Part shown: positions 34,396 to 43,322 of the stretch, piece after piece | Numbering within the stretch: the first letter of the stretch is position 1 | How the letters are laid out: the number at the start of each line of letters is the position of its first letter | Source: Flavobacterium geliluteum | GTDB taxonomy: Bacteria; Bacteroidota; Bacteroidia; Flavobacteriales; Flavobacteriaceae | Length of the DNA stretch: 60,284 nucleotides | Direction: 5' to 3' | Assembly: GCF_017948595.1 (NCBI RefSeq) | Contig: NZ_JAGFBV010000028.1 | Coordinates: 1-60,284, forward strand | Position numbers and translations under genes: made by a program | The notes under the pieces: model-generated | Told to the model about the DNA's origin: nothing | Databases searched by the model: none | The model's input: only the letters and a program-made list of their open reading frames with translations

Positions 34396-34962
34396 AACCC
34401 TGCAATTTATTGCAGTACTTTAGTAATGCGAAAAAATCTTTATCTTTAGATTATGAGTACAGATATAAGAAAAGGTTCGCATACAGTAAGCAGATTAACC
34501 TGTCATGTTGTTTGGGTTACCAAGTATAGATTTAAAGTTTTGAAAGGCGATGTTCAAAAGCGTTGTCGTGAACTTTTAATACAAATATGTGAAGCAGAAG
34601 GTATTGAGATTTTAAAAGGAGTTGTGAGTTCAGATCATGTGCATATGCATATCGAATATGCGCCAAAGCAGAATGTCAGCACAATTTTGAAAAGTTTAAA
34701 AGGAAGAACATCACGAAAGTTGCAAATGGAATTTCCAGAACTTCAAGCCCGCTATTGGGGTCAGCATTTTTGGGCAAGTGGCTATGGAGTTTGGAGCATA
34801 GGAAATATTACCGATGAAATGGTAAATGATTATCTAGAACATCACAGAAGAAAAGAGGGAGATGATAATTCAAATTTCATTCTTGAATGAAATAGAAAGA
34901 GGGACTTTCAGTCCCTCGTAAAACAAACCTCTGCACTTTCAGTGCAGAGTGGTTTAGTTTAG
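34388..34962 (+). mobile_element. IS200/IS605-type insertion element with hairpin ends
   Basis: A single tnpA gene flanked by short palindromes rather than inverted terminal repeats. On the left are gggtttaaaaccc (34388-34400) and ctgcaatttattgcag. On the right are agggactttcagtccct (34899-34915) and a longer stem at 34921-34960 with core ctctgcac-tttca-gtgcagag. Both right-end hairpins share the loop word CTTTCAG. There is no tnpB and no target-site duplication, as expected for this single-strand peel-and-paste family. Exact cleavage points are not determined. Confidence 0.7.
34453..34890 (+). CDS. tnpA: IS200/IS605 family transposase (Y1 HUH nuclease)
   Basis: A 145-residue TnpA of normal size. 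It has the opening HTVSRLTCHVVWVTKYRFKVL, the HUH metal-binding motif in DHVHMHIEYAP near residue 60, and the catalytic tyrosine in MVNDYLEHHRR near residue 130. The single nucleophile and HUH pair are intact, so the protein could be active. It cuts and joins single-stranded DNA at hairpin ends. A possible alternative is a domesticated relative of the REP-associated RAYT group, but the close fit to standard TnpA and the flanking hairpins favour an IS. Confidence 0.93.
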   Translation: MSTDIRKGSHTVSRLTCHVVWVTKYRFKVLKGDVQKRCRELLIQICEAEGIEILKGVVSSDHVHMHIEYAPKQNVSTILKSLKGRTSRKLQMEFPELQARYWGQHFWASGYGVWSIGNITDEMVNDYLEHHRRKEGDDNSNFILE

Positions 34963-35061
34963 AATTAGTTATATGTATGAAGGACGTTCTCTATTTGAGG
35001 GCGTTTTTCTTGCTTTATAAAATGTTAATTTTTGATTATTGCAAGACTTTAGTTATATTTT

Positions 35062-35094
35062 TTTGTAATATTTTAACTTTCTTTTTTATATTTG
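35062..35094 (+). promoter_or_regulatory. Promoter upstream of the asnB-like gene
   Basis: TTTG at 35062-35065 and TATATTTG at 35087-35094 with a 21-bp spacer match the Bacteroidota -33/-7 consensus. This leaves an untranslated leader of about 145 bases before the ATG at 35245, without a hairpin I can define. Confidence 0.55.
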
Positions 35095-35244
35095 GCTTTG
35101 TTTAAAGAAAAAAGTTAAATTGTTAAGATTCATACGCCCCAAGTAAGAAAACACAAGATTTAGTAGTTTATTTAGCTGTATATTATAAGATTTAAGCAAT
35201 TTTTGATAATAGTTAGAATAAATAAATAACAAAAAAAGAATAGT

Positions 35245-36861
35245 ATGTCTGGATTATTGGCCGTTATTGGTAAAGGAAAAGACCCGCAACTTGTAAAAGA
35301 GCTTTCTGAAAGAATGGCGCATCGAGGTCCTGATGAAAGTGATTTTCATATTATGGAAAATGGCAGTATTCTTTGTCATGAGAGTTTGTCTATTATCGAT
35401 TTGCAATCGGGTAAACAGCCTATTCAGGGAACCAGTAAAGCTTGGATGGTGCATGATGGGGAGATTTATAATTATCAGGAATTGAAAGACGGCGTTTTAA
35501 AGGAACATACTTTTAGAACAAAATCAGATTCAGAAGTCATCGTGCATTTGTACGAAGAATTTGGATATGATTTTTGTAATAAACTAGATGGAGATTGGGC
35601 TTTTGTCATCATGGATGGAGATGAGTATATGGCAGGAAGAGATCCTATGGGAGTAAAACCATTGTATTATGGTCTTGATGAGAGAGGAAGAATTTATTTT
35701 TCATCAGAAATGAAACCGATTGCAGATCAATGCAAATCGTTTTCTACTTTTCCTCCGGGACATTATTATACAGGAAAATCAGGTTTTGTAAAATATTATG
35801 ATCCCGAATATGAAGATTATGAAAATGCTACTCAAGAACTTGATTTAGCTCTGATAAGATCAAGTTTAATCGAGGCTACCCGTAAAAGATTGATAGGCAA
35901 TGTGCCAGTTGGCGTGTTGCTTTCTGGTGGTTTAGATTCGTCTTTGACTTCTGCAATAGCAGCAAGATTATTGGCAGAAAATGGCCAAAAATTGCAGTCT
36001 TTTTCTATTGCATTAGATGCTGATGCGCCCGACGCAAAAGCAGCCAGAAAAGCAGCAGAATTTTTAGGAACAGAGCATCATGAAGTACATTTTACGGTTG
36101 CGGAAGGTGTTGCTATTTTAGAAAAAATTATTTTGCATATCGAAACGTATGACGTGATTTCTGTTAGAGCAAGTGTTCCGATGTATTTATTAGCGAAAGT
36201 AATTGTCGAAAAAGGAATAAAAGTAATTCTTTCCGGCGAAGGAGCTGATGAAATTTTTGGAGGACATTTGTATTTTAGAAATGCGCCCTCTGCAGAAGAT
36301 TTTCAGAAAGAAACCATCGAAAGAATTCAGAAATTGTTTACTGCCGATTTGCTTCGAGCAGATAAATCGACAATGGCTTTTGGTTTAGAAACGAGAGTTC
36401 CGTTTTTGGACAAACAGTTTTTAGACGCAACAGTTCGCATTAAACCCGAAGAAAAACAACCAAAAACATACGATGGTGTAGAAAAATATATCTTAAGAAA
36501 AGCATTTGATACGCCGGAAGATCCTTATTTACCTGCTGAAATTTTATGGAGACAAAAAGAACAGTTTTCTGATGGAGTGGGCTATAATTGGATTGATGAA
36601 TTGATCGAATATTGTGCGACACAAGTTTCAGATGAGCAATTGGCTGGAGCAGCAGCAGAGTTTCCGTATAATTCCCCAACAACGAAAGAGGCGTATTTAT
36701 ACAGATCTATTTTTCATAAATATTATCCACAACTTAGTGCGGCTCAAACCGTACGAAAATGGATTCCGAAATGGCAGGAAAACCTTGATCCGAGCGGACG
36801 AGCCAATGCTGCCCATGTAAAAGCAGATACAGAAATAGCAAAATCGAGTGTAGCGGTTTAG
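35245..36861 (+). CDS. asnB: AsnB-like asparagine synthetase with degenerate glutaminase site
   Basis: A 538-residue protein with the full AsnB layout: an N-terminal class II glutaminase domain (1-190) and a C-terminal ATP-dependent synthetase domain with the PP-loop SGGLDSS near residue 228, GEGADEIFGG near 330 and the C-terminal DPSGRA. The synthetase half looks intact. The glutaminase half does not: the essential N-terminal Cys2 is Ser (it starts MSG, not MCG), the glutamine-binding Arg of the HERLxI motif is Ser (HESLSIID), and the oxyanion Asn of NGEIYN is Asp71 (DGEIYN). It would therefore be expected to use free ammonia or to have another role. Read errors are unlikely to hit all three sites. 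It is monocistronic, with its own promoter and terminator. Confidence 0.85.
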   Translation: MSGLLAVIGKGKDPQLVKELSERMAHRGPDESDFHIMENGSILCHESLSIIDLQSGKQPIQGTSKAWMVHDGEIYNYQELKDGVLKEHTFRTKSDSEVIVHLYEEFGYDFCNKLDGDWAFVIMDGDEYMAGRDPMGVKPLYYGLDERGRIYFSSEMKPIADQCKSFSTFPPGHYYTGKSGFVKYYDPEYEDYENATQELDLALIRSSLIEATRKRLIGNVPVGVLLSGGLDSSLTSAIAARLLAENGQKLQSFSIALDADAPDAKAARKAAEFLGTEHHEVHFTVAEGVAILEKIILHIETYDVISVRASVPMYLLAKVIVEKGIKVILSGEGADEIFGGHLYFRNAPSAEDFQKETIERIQKLFTADLLRADKSTMAFGLETRVPFLDKQFLDATVRIKPEEKQPKTYDGVEKYILRKAFDTPEDPYLPAEILWRQKEQFSDGVGYNWIDELIEYCATQVSDEQLAGAAAEFPYNSPTTKEAYLYRSIFHKYYPQLSAAQTVRKWIPKWQENLDPSGRANAAHVKADTEIAKSSVAV

Positions 36862-36900
36862 AGGAAAATTTTTAACTTCACGACAACCTTAGTTAATGAT

Positions 36901-36942
36901 AAAATCCGAGACAACATTTTAAATGTTTGTTTCGGATTTTTT
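36901..36942 (+). terminator. Intrinsic terminator after the asnB-like gene
   Basis: Long arms (aaatccgagacaacattt / atgtttgtttcggattt, with a few G-U pairs) and a T6 run, 40 bp after the stop. Confidence 0.85.
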
Positions 36943-37017
36943 GTTGATGTAAATCTAAATTAAAAGTTAAAATTCTAGATATCAATCGCAAGTTTTCGGA
37001 TGAATTAAGAAATATAC

Positions 37018-37025
37018 TATATTTG
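37018..37025 (+). promoter_or_regulatory. -7 promoter box of the M16 peptidase gene
   Basis: TATATTTG matches TAnnTTTG and lies 47 bp before the ATG. A TTTTC near 36992 could be a poor -33 element. Confidence 0.4.
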
Positions 37026-37071
37026 GTTAGTTCAAAAAACCAAATAAACAATCAATCAAATTAAATAATTT

Positions 37072-39804
37072 ATGAAGAAAATACTACTTAGCGGAATTTT
37101 GTACTGCTCTTTAGGGGCAATAAGTACAGTTTATTCGCAAAAAGCTGAAGCTCCAAAGTACATTACCAATGTAGAGGGTACCAAAGAATATATATTAAGC
37201 AATGGTTTAAAAGTGCTTCTTATCCCTGACGCATCTCAGAGTAATATGGTTGTAAATATCGTTTACAATGTGGGGTCAAGACATGAAGGCTATGGCGAAA
37301 AAGGAATGGCGCATTTACTAGAGCACATGCTTTTCAAGAGCACCAAAAATCTGGGCGATATAAAAAAGATGCTTTCTGATAAAGGAGGAAATGCAAACGG
37401 AACTACTTGGTTAGACAGAACCAATTATTATGAAATTTTTCCTTCCAGTGATGAAAATTTAAAGTGGAGCATTGAGATGGAGGCTGACAGAATGCTCAAT
37501 GCAACTATTCTGCAAACCGATCTTGATAAGGAATTTTCTGTTGTAAGAAATGAGTTTGAGATAGGGGAGAACAGCCCAGATGGTGTTTTGACTGAGCGTA
37601 TTCTTTCTACAGCATATTTATGGCACAATTACGGTAATAGTACCATTGGAAGTAAAGAAGATATCGAACGAGTAAAAGCAAGCACACTAAGGGTTTTTTA
37701 CGAAAAATATTATCAGCCGGACAATGCAACTTTGATTATTGCAGGTAAATTTGACGAGCAAAAAGCCTTGCAATACATCGGACAATATTTTGGATCTTTA
37801 GAAAAACCTAAGAGAGTTTTATCAAAAACCTACACGATTGAGCCTGCTCAAGATGGTGAGAAATTTGTAGAGCTTAACAGAGCAGGTGACAGCAAAAATA
37901 TTGGTGCTTTGTACCACACTGTTCCTTATGCAGATAAAGATTATGCTGCACTTGACGCTTTGGGCGAAATTTTAACCTCTGATCCTTCAGGTTATTTGTA
38001 TAAATCTTTGGTAGAAACTCAAAAGATTTCCAGTATTTATAATTGGCAGCCAACTGTTAGAGATGCTAGTTTTATGTATTTTGGTGTAGCGGTGCCTAAT
38101 GATAAGGATGTTAAGGCAACAAAGGATTTGGTACGTGCAGAACTGGATAAAGTGGGTACAACAAAATATACAGATGAGGATGTAAGCAGAGCCAAGGCAA
38201 AGATTATCAAACAAATTGAAAGTATAAAAAACAATACAATCAATTATGCCATTAATTTAACCGAAATTATTGGAGCGGGAGATTACAGATTAGGTTATTT
38301 GTACCGAGATGCAGTTGAAAAACTAACCAAAGAAGACATACAAAGAGTTGCAGAGAAATATTTTAGAAGCAACAATAGAACGGTTGGAATATTTATACCT
38401 TCTAAAGACGAACAAAGAGTAAAAACGGTCGAATACACCGATGAACAGTTAGTGGCTTTGACCAAAGATTATAAAGGAAAAGCTTTAGAAAAAGAAGTTG
38501 CTGCTTTTGAATCTTCTATTTCGAATTTGAAAAAAAACTTAACAGAAGGAACATTGAGCAATGGTGCAAAATATGGTTTGATTAAAAAGGAAATTAAAGG
38601 AGGAAAAGTTCAGGCGAGTTTTATTTTTCCGGTAAGTAATGAAAAAGATCTTGCGGGCAAAAGTGATATTGGAGGTATTCTTGCTCAGCTGATGAAAACA
38701 GGGACTAAAACGAGAACCAAAGAACAAATACAAGATAGATTAGATCAATTAAAATCGAGTGTGAATTTTAATTTTTCAGGTCAGAATTTTGCATTAAATA
38801 TAAATACTTACAAAGAAAGTTTTAAGGAAGTGATGGAGATTGTAAGCGATTTATTGGTCAATGCTACTTTTCCTGAAAACGAATTGACAAAAACGATCAA
38901 CGAATACAGTACGTCTTTGGAGTCTAGTTTGAATGACCCGCAAGCAGTTGCATTTACAGAAATTTCGAGACAAACTTCAAAATATCCTAAAGAAAGTATT
39001 TTTTACACAGCGACAATTGCAGAACAGATCGAAGCTTTCAAAAAAATAAAGCAATCTGAGATTGTAGATTTTTATAAAAATATTTTAGGAGGAAATAATG
39101 GAGTGGGTAGTGTAATTGGAGATCTTGATGGTAAGAGCACAGTAGCGATTCTTGAAAATACTTTTGGTAAATGGAACTCAAAATCAAAATATGAATTGGC
39201 CAAGCCAGTATTTTTTGAAACCCAAAAAATAGATAAAGATTATGTTACGCCAGATAAAGAAAATGCTGTAGCAACGGGTAAAATAAGCTTTAAAATGGAC
39301 AGAAAAAGCCCCGATTATCCTGCATTTGTAATGGCTAATGAAATAATAGGAAACGGAGGTTTTTTGACTGCAAGAATTCCGATGAGACTTAGAGAAAAAG
39401 AAGGTATCAGTTACGGAGCAGGTTCATTTATTGATGTGCCTATTAGCAATGATGTTGCTTTTTGGGAATATTATGCTTTTTTAAATCCTACTAAAAAAGG
39501 GGCTGTAGAAGCCGCTACTAAAGAAGAAATTGCAAAAGCGTTGAAAGATGGATTTACAGAAGAAGAATTAAAAACCAATTTGGTAAGCTGGCAAAACGAA
39601 AGAAAAACCAGATTAGGAAACGATAATACGTTGATGAGCCTCGTTAATTCTCATCTTCAGTATGGTGTGCCGCTAGAAGATTATGATGCTTTAGAAAGCA
39701 AAGTAAAAGCCTTAAAAGTTCAGGATGTCAATGCTGTTTTGAAAAAATACATCAGTCTTGAAAAAATGACTTCTGTGTATGCGGGAGATTTTACTAAAAA
39801 ATAA
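37072..39804 (+). CDS. M16 family metallopeptidase (pitrilysin-like), secreted
   Basis: A 910-residue protein with a signal peptide ending VYS-Q near residue 23. The zinc motif HxxEH is H81-L-L-E-H85 (MAHLLEHMLF), with the downstream Glu in FEIGENSPDG. The second M16 half (from about residue 490) lacks the zinc motif, as usual for the two-domain single-chain enzymes; it contains GISYGAGSFIDVP. It is a periplasmic or outer-membrane-associated zinc peptidase that degrades peptides. It is monocistronic, ending at a hairpin at 39863. Confidence 0.92.
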   Translation: MKKILLSGILYCSLGAISTVYSQKAEAPKYITNVEGTKEYILSNGLKVLLIPDASQSNMVVNIVYNVGSRHEGYGEKGMAHLLEHMLFKSTKNLGDIKKMLSDKGGNANGTTWLDRTNYYEIFPSSDENLKWSIEMEADRMLNATILQTDLDKEFSVVRNEFEIGENSPDGVLTERILSTAYLWHNYGNSTIGSKEDIERVKASTLRVFYEKYYQPDNATLIIAGKFDEQKALQYIGQYFGSLEKPKRVLSKTYTIEPAQDGEKFVELNRAGDSKNIGALYHTVPYADKDYAALDALGEILTSDPSGYLYKSLVETQKISSIYNWQPTVRDASFMYFGVAVPNDKDVKATKDLVRAELDKVGTTKYTDEDVSRAKAKIIKQIESIKNNTINYAINLTEIIGAGDYRLGYLYRDAVEKLTKEDIQRVAEKYFRSNNRTVGIFIPSKDEQRVKTVEYTDEQLVALTKDYKGKALEKEVAAFESSISNLKKNLTEGTLSNGAKYGLIKKEIKGGKVQASFIFPVSNEKDLAGKSDIGGILAQLMKTGTKTRTKEQIQDRLDQLKSSVNFNFSGQNFALNINTYKESFKEVMEIVSDLLVNATFPENELTKTINEYSTSLESSLNDPQAVAFTEISRQTSKYPKESIFYTATIAEQIEAFKKIKQSEIVDFYKNILGGNNGVGSVIGDLDGKSTVAILENTFGKWNSKSKYELAKPVFFETQKIDKDYVTPDKENAVATGKISFKMDRKSPDYPAFVMANEIIGNGGFLTARIPMRLREKEGISYGAGSFIDVPISNDVAFWEYYAFLNPTKKGAVEAATKEEIAKALKDGFTEEELKTNLVSWQNERKTRLGNDNTLMSLVNSHLQYGVPLEDYDALESKVKALKVQDVNAVLKKYISLEKMTSVYAGDFTKK

Positions 39805-39862
39805 ATTTTAGTTTTTTTATAAAGAACAGAAATTCCAACTTCCAAATGAGGTAATTTCTTAG

Positions 39863-39905
39863 AATCCGAAACTACATTTCAAATGTTAGTTTCGGATTTG
39901 CTTTT
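39863..39905 (+). terminator. Intrinsic terminator after the M16 gene
   Basis: Arms aatccgaaactacattt / aaatgttagtttcggatt and a loose T run. It closely resembles the terminator at 36901-36942. Confidence 0.75.
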
Positions 39906-40049
39906 TGGGGTAATTTAAAGTTATGATTTTGACTTTTGATAATAAAAAATTGAAATTCAAAATGGATTTCGATATAGTCCTTGTAATTTGCTTTTTTTAT
40001 TGACTTTTTTTGATAATATGTTAATAACTTACCTGCTTTAAATTGTATT

Positions 40050-40084
40050 TTGGCACATATATAATTTGCGTTTTTATATATTTG
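40050..40084 (+). promoter_or_regulatory. Promoter of gyrB
   Basis: TATATTTG at 40077-40084 matches the -7 consensus, 39 bp before the ATG. TTG at 40050-40052 gives a 24-bp spacer, slightly longer than usual. Confidence 0.45.
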
Positions 40085-40123
40085 CGTGTTAGACAATAAT
40101 TACATTTTTTTAGAATAAATTAT

Positions 40124-42064
40124 ATGAGCGAAGAAATCAAGAAGAACAATTATTCAGCAGATAGTATTCAGGCATTAGAAGGAATGGAGCACGTAAGAAT
40201 GCGTCCATCAATGTATATTGGAGATGTGGGAGTTCGAGGGCTACATCATTTGGTTTATGAGGTTGTTGATAACTCGATTGATGAGGCGATGGGCGGGCAT
40301 TGTGATACCATAGGTGTTGCAATTAACGAAGACGGTTCTGTAACGGTTGAAGATAACGGTCGTGGTATTCCAGTTGACTTACATAAAAAAGAAGGCGTTT
40401 CTGCATTAGAAGTTGTAATGACCAAAATTGGTGCAGGAGGTAAATTTGATAAAGACTCTTATAAAGTTTCCGGAGGTTTGCACGGTGTAGGGGTTTCGGT
40501 TGTAAATGCCCTTTCTGTTCACATGAAATCTACTGTTTTTAGAGACGGTAAAATCTACGAACAAGAGTACGAGAGAGGTAAAGCAATGTATCCGGTAAAA
40601 CAAATTGGCGAAACGGATAAAAGAGGTACACGTCAGACTTTTTATCCGGATGATACTATTTTTACGCAAACAACAGAGTTTTCGTATGATACTTTGTCGG
40701 CTCGTATGCGTGAGCTTTCTTATTTAAATAAAGGAATCACCATCACATTTACAGATAAAAGAGAAGTGGATGAAAAAGGCGAATTCAAAGTGGAAGTTTT
40801 TCACTCTGATGAAGGTCTTAAAGAATACATTCGTTACTTAGATGGTAACCGTGAGCCAATTATTTCTCATGTGATCAGCATGGATCATGAAAAAGGCGAA
40901 ATTCCTGTTGAGGTAGCTTTGATTTACAATACAAGTTACACAGAGAATATTTTTTCTTATGTAAATAATATCAATACACACGAAGGTGGAACGCATTTGC
41001 AAGGTTTTAGAAGTGGTTTAACAAGAACCCTTAAAAAATATGCTGATGCCTCCGGAATGTTGGATAAATTAAAATTTGAAATTGCTGGGGATGACTTCCG
41101 TGAAGGATTAACAGCGATTATTTCGGTAAAAGTTGCTGAACCACAATTTGAAGGACAAACCAAAACAAAATTAGGAAACAGAGAAGTAGTTTCTCCGGTT
41201 TCTCAGGCGGTTGGAGAAATGTTAGAGAATTATTTGGAAGAAAATCCAAATGATGCCCGTATCATTATTCAAAAAGTAATTTTGGCTGCTCAGGCCCGTC
41301 ATGCGGCTAAAAAAGCGCGTGAAATGGTACAGCGTAAAACCGTTATGGGTGGCGGAGGATTGCCTGGAAAACTATCAGATTGTTCTGAACAGGATCCTGC
41401 AAGATGCGAAGTTTACCTTGTCGAGGGAGATTCGGCTGGAGGAACAGCGAAACAAGGTCGTGATCGTGCATTTCAGGCTATTTTACCTTTGCGTGGTAAG
41501 ATTCTGAATGTTGAAAAAGCAATGCACCATAAAGTATTCGAAAACGAAGAAATTCGAAATATTTTTACGGCACTTGGTGTTACTGTTGGAACTGAAGAAG
41601 ACAGTAAAGCATTGAATCTTTCGAAACTGCGTTATCATAAAGTAATCATCATGTGTGATGCCGATGTCGATGGTAGTCACATTTCTACCTTGATATTAAC
41701 ATTCTTCTTCCGTTTTATGAAAGAATTGATCGAAGAAGGTCACGTTTATATTGCAGCACCACCTTTATATTTAGTTAAAAAAGGAAACAAAAAAGAATAT
41801 GCATGGAATGATGTTCAGCGTGATCAGGCCAACGAAAGAATGGGTGGAAGTGCCGCTATTCAACGTTATAAAGGTCTTGGAGAGATGAATGCCGAGCAAT
41901 TGTGGGAAACAACCATGGATCCGAATTTTAGAACTTTACGTCAGGTAACTATCGATAGTTTGGCAGAAGCCGACAGAGTTTTTTCTATGCTAATGGGTGA
42001 CGAAGTACCACCACGTAGAGAGTTTATCGAGAAAAATGCAGTTTACGCAAATATTGACGCTTAA
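40124..42064 (+). CDS. gyrB: DNA gyrase subunit B
   Basis: A 646-residue type II topoisomerase subunit of normal size for Bacteroidota. The GHKL ATPase domain shows DNSIDEAMGGH near residue 45, DNGRGIPVD and GGLHGVGVSVVNALS near 115. The Toprim domain shows EGDSAGGTA near 430 and DADVDGSHI near 510, and the C-terminal QRYKGLGEMNAEQLWETTMDP is the GyrB signature. With GyrA, which is not in this window, it introduces negative supercoils. The 98-bp gap to mdh contains an inverted AACCGTTTG-type repeat. Confidence 0.97.
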   Translation: MSEEIKKNNYSADSIQALEGMEHVRMRPSMYIGDVGVRGLHHLVYEVVDNSIDEAMGGHCDTIGVAINEDGSVTVEDNGRGIPVDLHKKEGVSALEVVMTKIGAGGKFDKDSYKVSGGLHGVGVSVVNALSVHMKSTVFRDGKIYEQEYERGKAMYPVKQIGETDKRGTRQTFYPDDTIFTQTTEFSYDTLSARMRELSYLNKGITITFTDKREVDEKGEFKVEVFHSDEGLKEYIRYLDGNREPIISHVISMDHEKGEIPVEVALIYNTSYTENIFSYVNNINTHEGGTHLQGFRSGLTRTLKKYADASGMLDKLKFEIAGDDFREGLTAIISVKVAEPQFEGQTKTKLGNREVVSPVSQAVGEMLENYLEENPNDARIIIQKVILAAQARHAAKKAREMVQRKTVMGGGGLPGKLSDCSEQDPARCEVYLVEGDSAGGTAKQGRDRAFQAILPLRGKILNVEKAMHHKVFENEEIRNIFTALGVTVGTEEDSKALNLSKLRYHKVIIMCDADVDGSHISTLILTFFFRFMKELIEEGHVYIAAPPLYLVKKGNKKEYAWNDVQRDQANERMGGSAAIQRYKGLGEMNAEQLWETTMDPNFRTLRQVTIDSLAEADRVFSMLMGDEVPPRREFIEKNAVYANIDA

Positions 42065-42071
42065 AAGTTGT

Positions 42072-42128
42072 AACCGTTTGTTTGTTTAACCGTTGAATCG
42101 ATTAATCAAATAGACGATTAACCAAATA
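42072..42128. repeat. AACCGTTT/CGATTAACC intergenic repeat
   Basis: Short words aaccgttt, gtttaaccg, cgattaatc and gacgattaacc alternate and partly complement one another. Similar words recur at 50283-50302 and 50700-50753, so this is a dispersed simple repeat of this genome. Confidence 0.5.
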
Positions 42129-42161
42129 AACATAAAAAAAATAACCGATAAAGTATAAAAT

Positions 42162-43091
42162 ATGAAAGTTACCATTGTAGGAGCAGGAAATGTTGGAGCT
42201 ACGTGTGCAGATGTTATTTCTTATAGAGGAATTGCAAGCGAAGTAGTGTTGTTGGATATTAAAGAAGGTTTTGCCGAAGGGAAAGCATTGGATATTATGC
42301 AATGTGCGACCAATACCGGTTTTAATACCAAAGTATCTGGAGTAACCAATGATTATTCTAAAACTGCCGGAAGTGATGTGGTAGTTATTACATCAGGAAT
42401 TCCAAGAAAACCAGGAATGACCCGCGAAGAACTAATAGGTATTAATGCAGGAATTGTAAAAACAGTTGCCGAGAATGTATTAAAGCATTCGCCAAATACC
42501 ATTATTGTTGTGGTTTCTAATCCTATGGATACGATGACCTATTTGGCCCTTAAATCTACAGGATTACCAAAAAACAGAATCATCGGTATGGGTGGAGCGT
42601 TAGACAGCTCACGTTTTAGAACGTATTTATCTTTGGCTTTAGATAAACCGGCAAATGATATTTCTGCAATGGTGATAGGTGGTCATGGAGATACAACTAT
42701 GATTCCGCTTACACGTTTAGCATCTTACAATGGTATTCCGGTAACAGAATTCCTTTCAGAAGATGTACTTCAAAAAGTAGCTGCCGATACGATGGTAGGA
42801 GGAGCCACACTTACAGGTCTTTTAGGAACATCAGCTTGGTATGCGCCAGGTGCTTCTGTAGCATATTTGGTTGATAGTATTTTAAATGACCAAAAGAAAA
42901 TGATCGCTTGTTCTGTTTTTGTAGAGGGAGAGTATGGGCAAAATGATATCTGTATAGGAGTTCCTTGTATAATTGGTAAAAATGGAGTGGAGGAAATTCT
43001 TGATATTAAGCTAAATGACCATGAAAAAGCGTTGTTTGCTAAAAGTGCAGATGCGGTTAGAAGCATGAATGATGCTTTAAAATCCATTTAA
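42162..43091 (+). CDS. mdh: Malate dehydrogenase
   Basis: A 309-residue NAD-dependent dehydrogenase of the LDH-like MDH group. The N-terminal dinucleotide site is VGAGNVGAT (7-15), the substrate loop has IPRKPGMTREEL with Arg near 82, and the catalytic His is in GGHGDTTM near residue 174. It oxidises malate to oxaloacetate in the TCA cycle, in the cytoplasm. It is followed by an intrinsic terminator and then secDF with its own promoter. Confidence 0.95.
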   Translation: MKVTIVGAGNVGATCADVISYRGIASEVVLLDIKEGFAEGKALDIMQCATNTGFNTKVSGVTNDYSKTAGSDVVVITSGIPRKPGMTREELIGINAGIVKTVAENVLKHSPNTIIVVVSNPMDTMTYLALKSTGLPKNRIIGMGGALDSSRFRTYLSLALDKPANDISAMVIGGHGDTTMIPLTRLASYNGIPVTEFLSEDVLQKVAADTMVGGATLTGLLGTSAWYAPGASVAYLVDSILNDQKKMIACSVFVEGEYGQNDICIGVPCIIGKNGVEEILDIKLNDHEKALFAKSADAVRSMNDALKSI

Positions 43092-43114
43092 GTATAACGA
43101 ATTTCGTAAAAAAA

Positions 43115-43147
43115 GGAAAAGGCTGCACTTTTGCAGTCTTTTTTTTG
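43115..43147 (+). terminator. Intrinsic terminator after mdh
   Basis: Arms ggctgca / tgcagtc (one G-U) and a T8 run, about 30 bp after the mdh stop. Confidence 0.85.
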
Positions 43148-43166
43148 AGATTAATTAATAAATAAA

Positions 43167-43197
43167 TTGGTTAATCTTTTCGAGAATTATATATTTG
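43167..43197 (+). promoter_or_regulatory. Promoter of secDF
   Basis: TTG at 43167-43169 and TATATTTG at 43190-43197 with a 20-bp spacer, a close match to the Bacteroidota consensus. The leader to the ATG is about 120 bases. Confidence 0.6.
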
Positions 43198-43322
43198 CTC
43201 GGTTTAAAAAATATGTGGTGATCCGTGATCTGGATTTTTAGTTTTAAAAACTCATGTCAGGGCTTATTTTATGAGGCTTTAAAACAAAACAAACAATAAA
43301 ACTTAATTAATTTTTAGTAATA

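Noticed and set aside
35100..35244. Riboswitch or attenuator in the long asnB leader
   Set aside because: No stable stem set or leader peptide rich in a single amino acid is visible.
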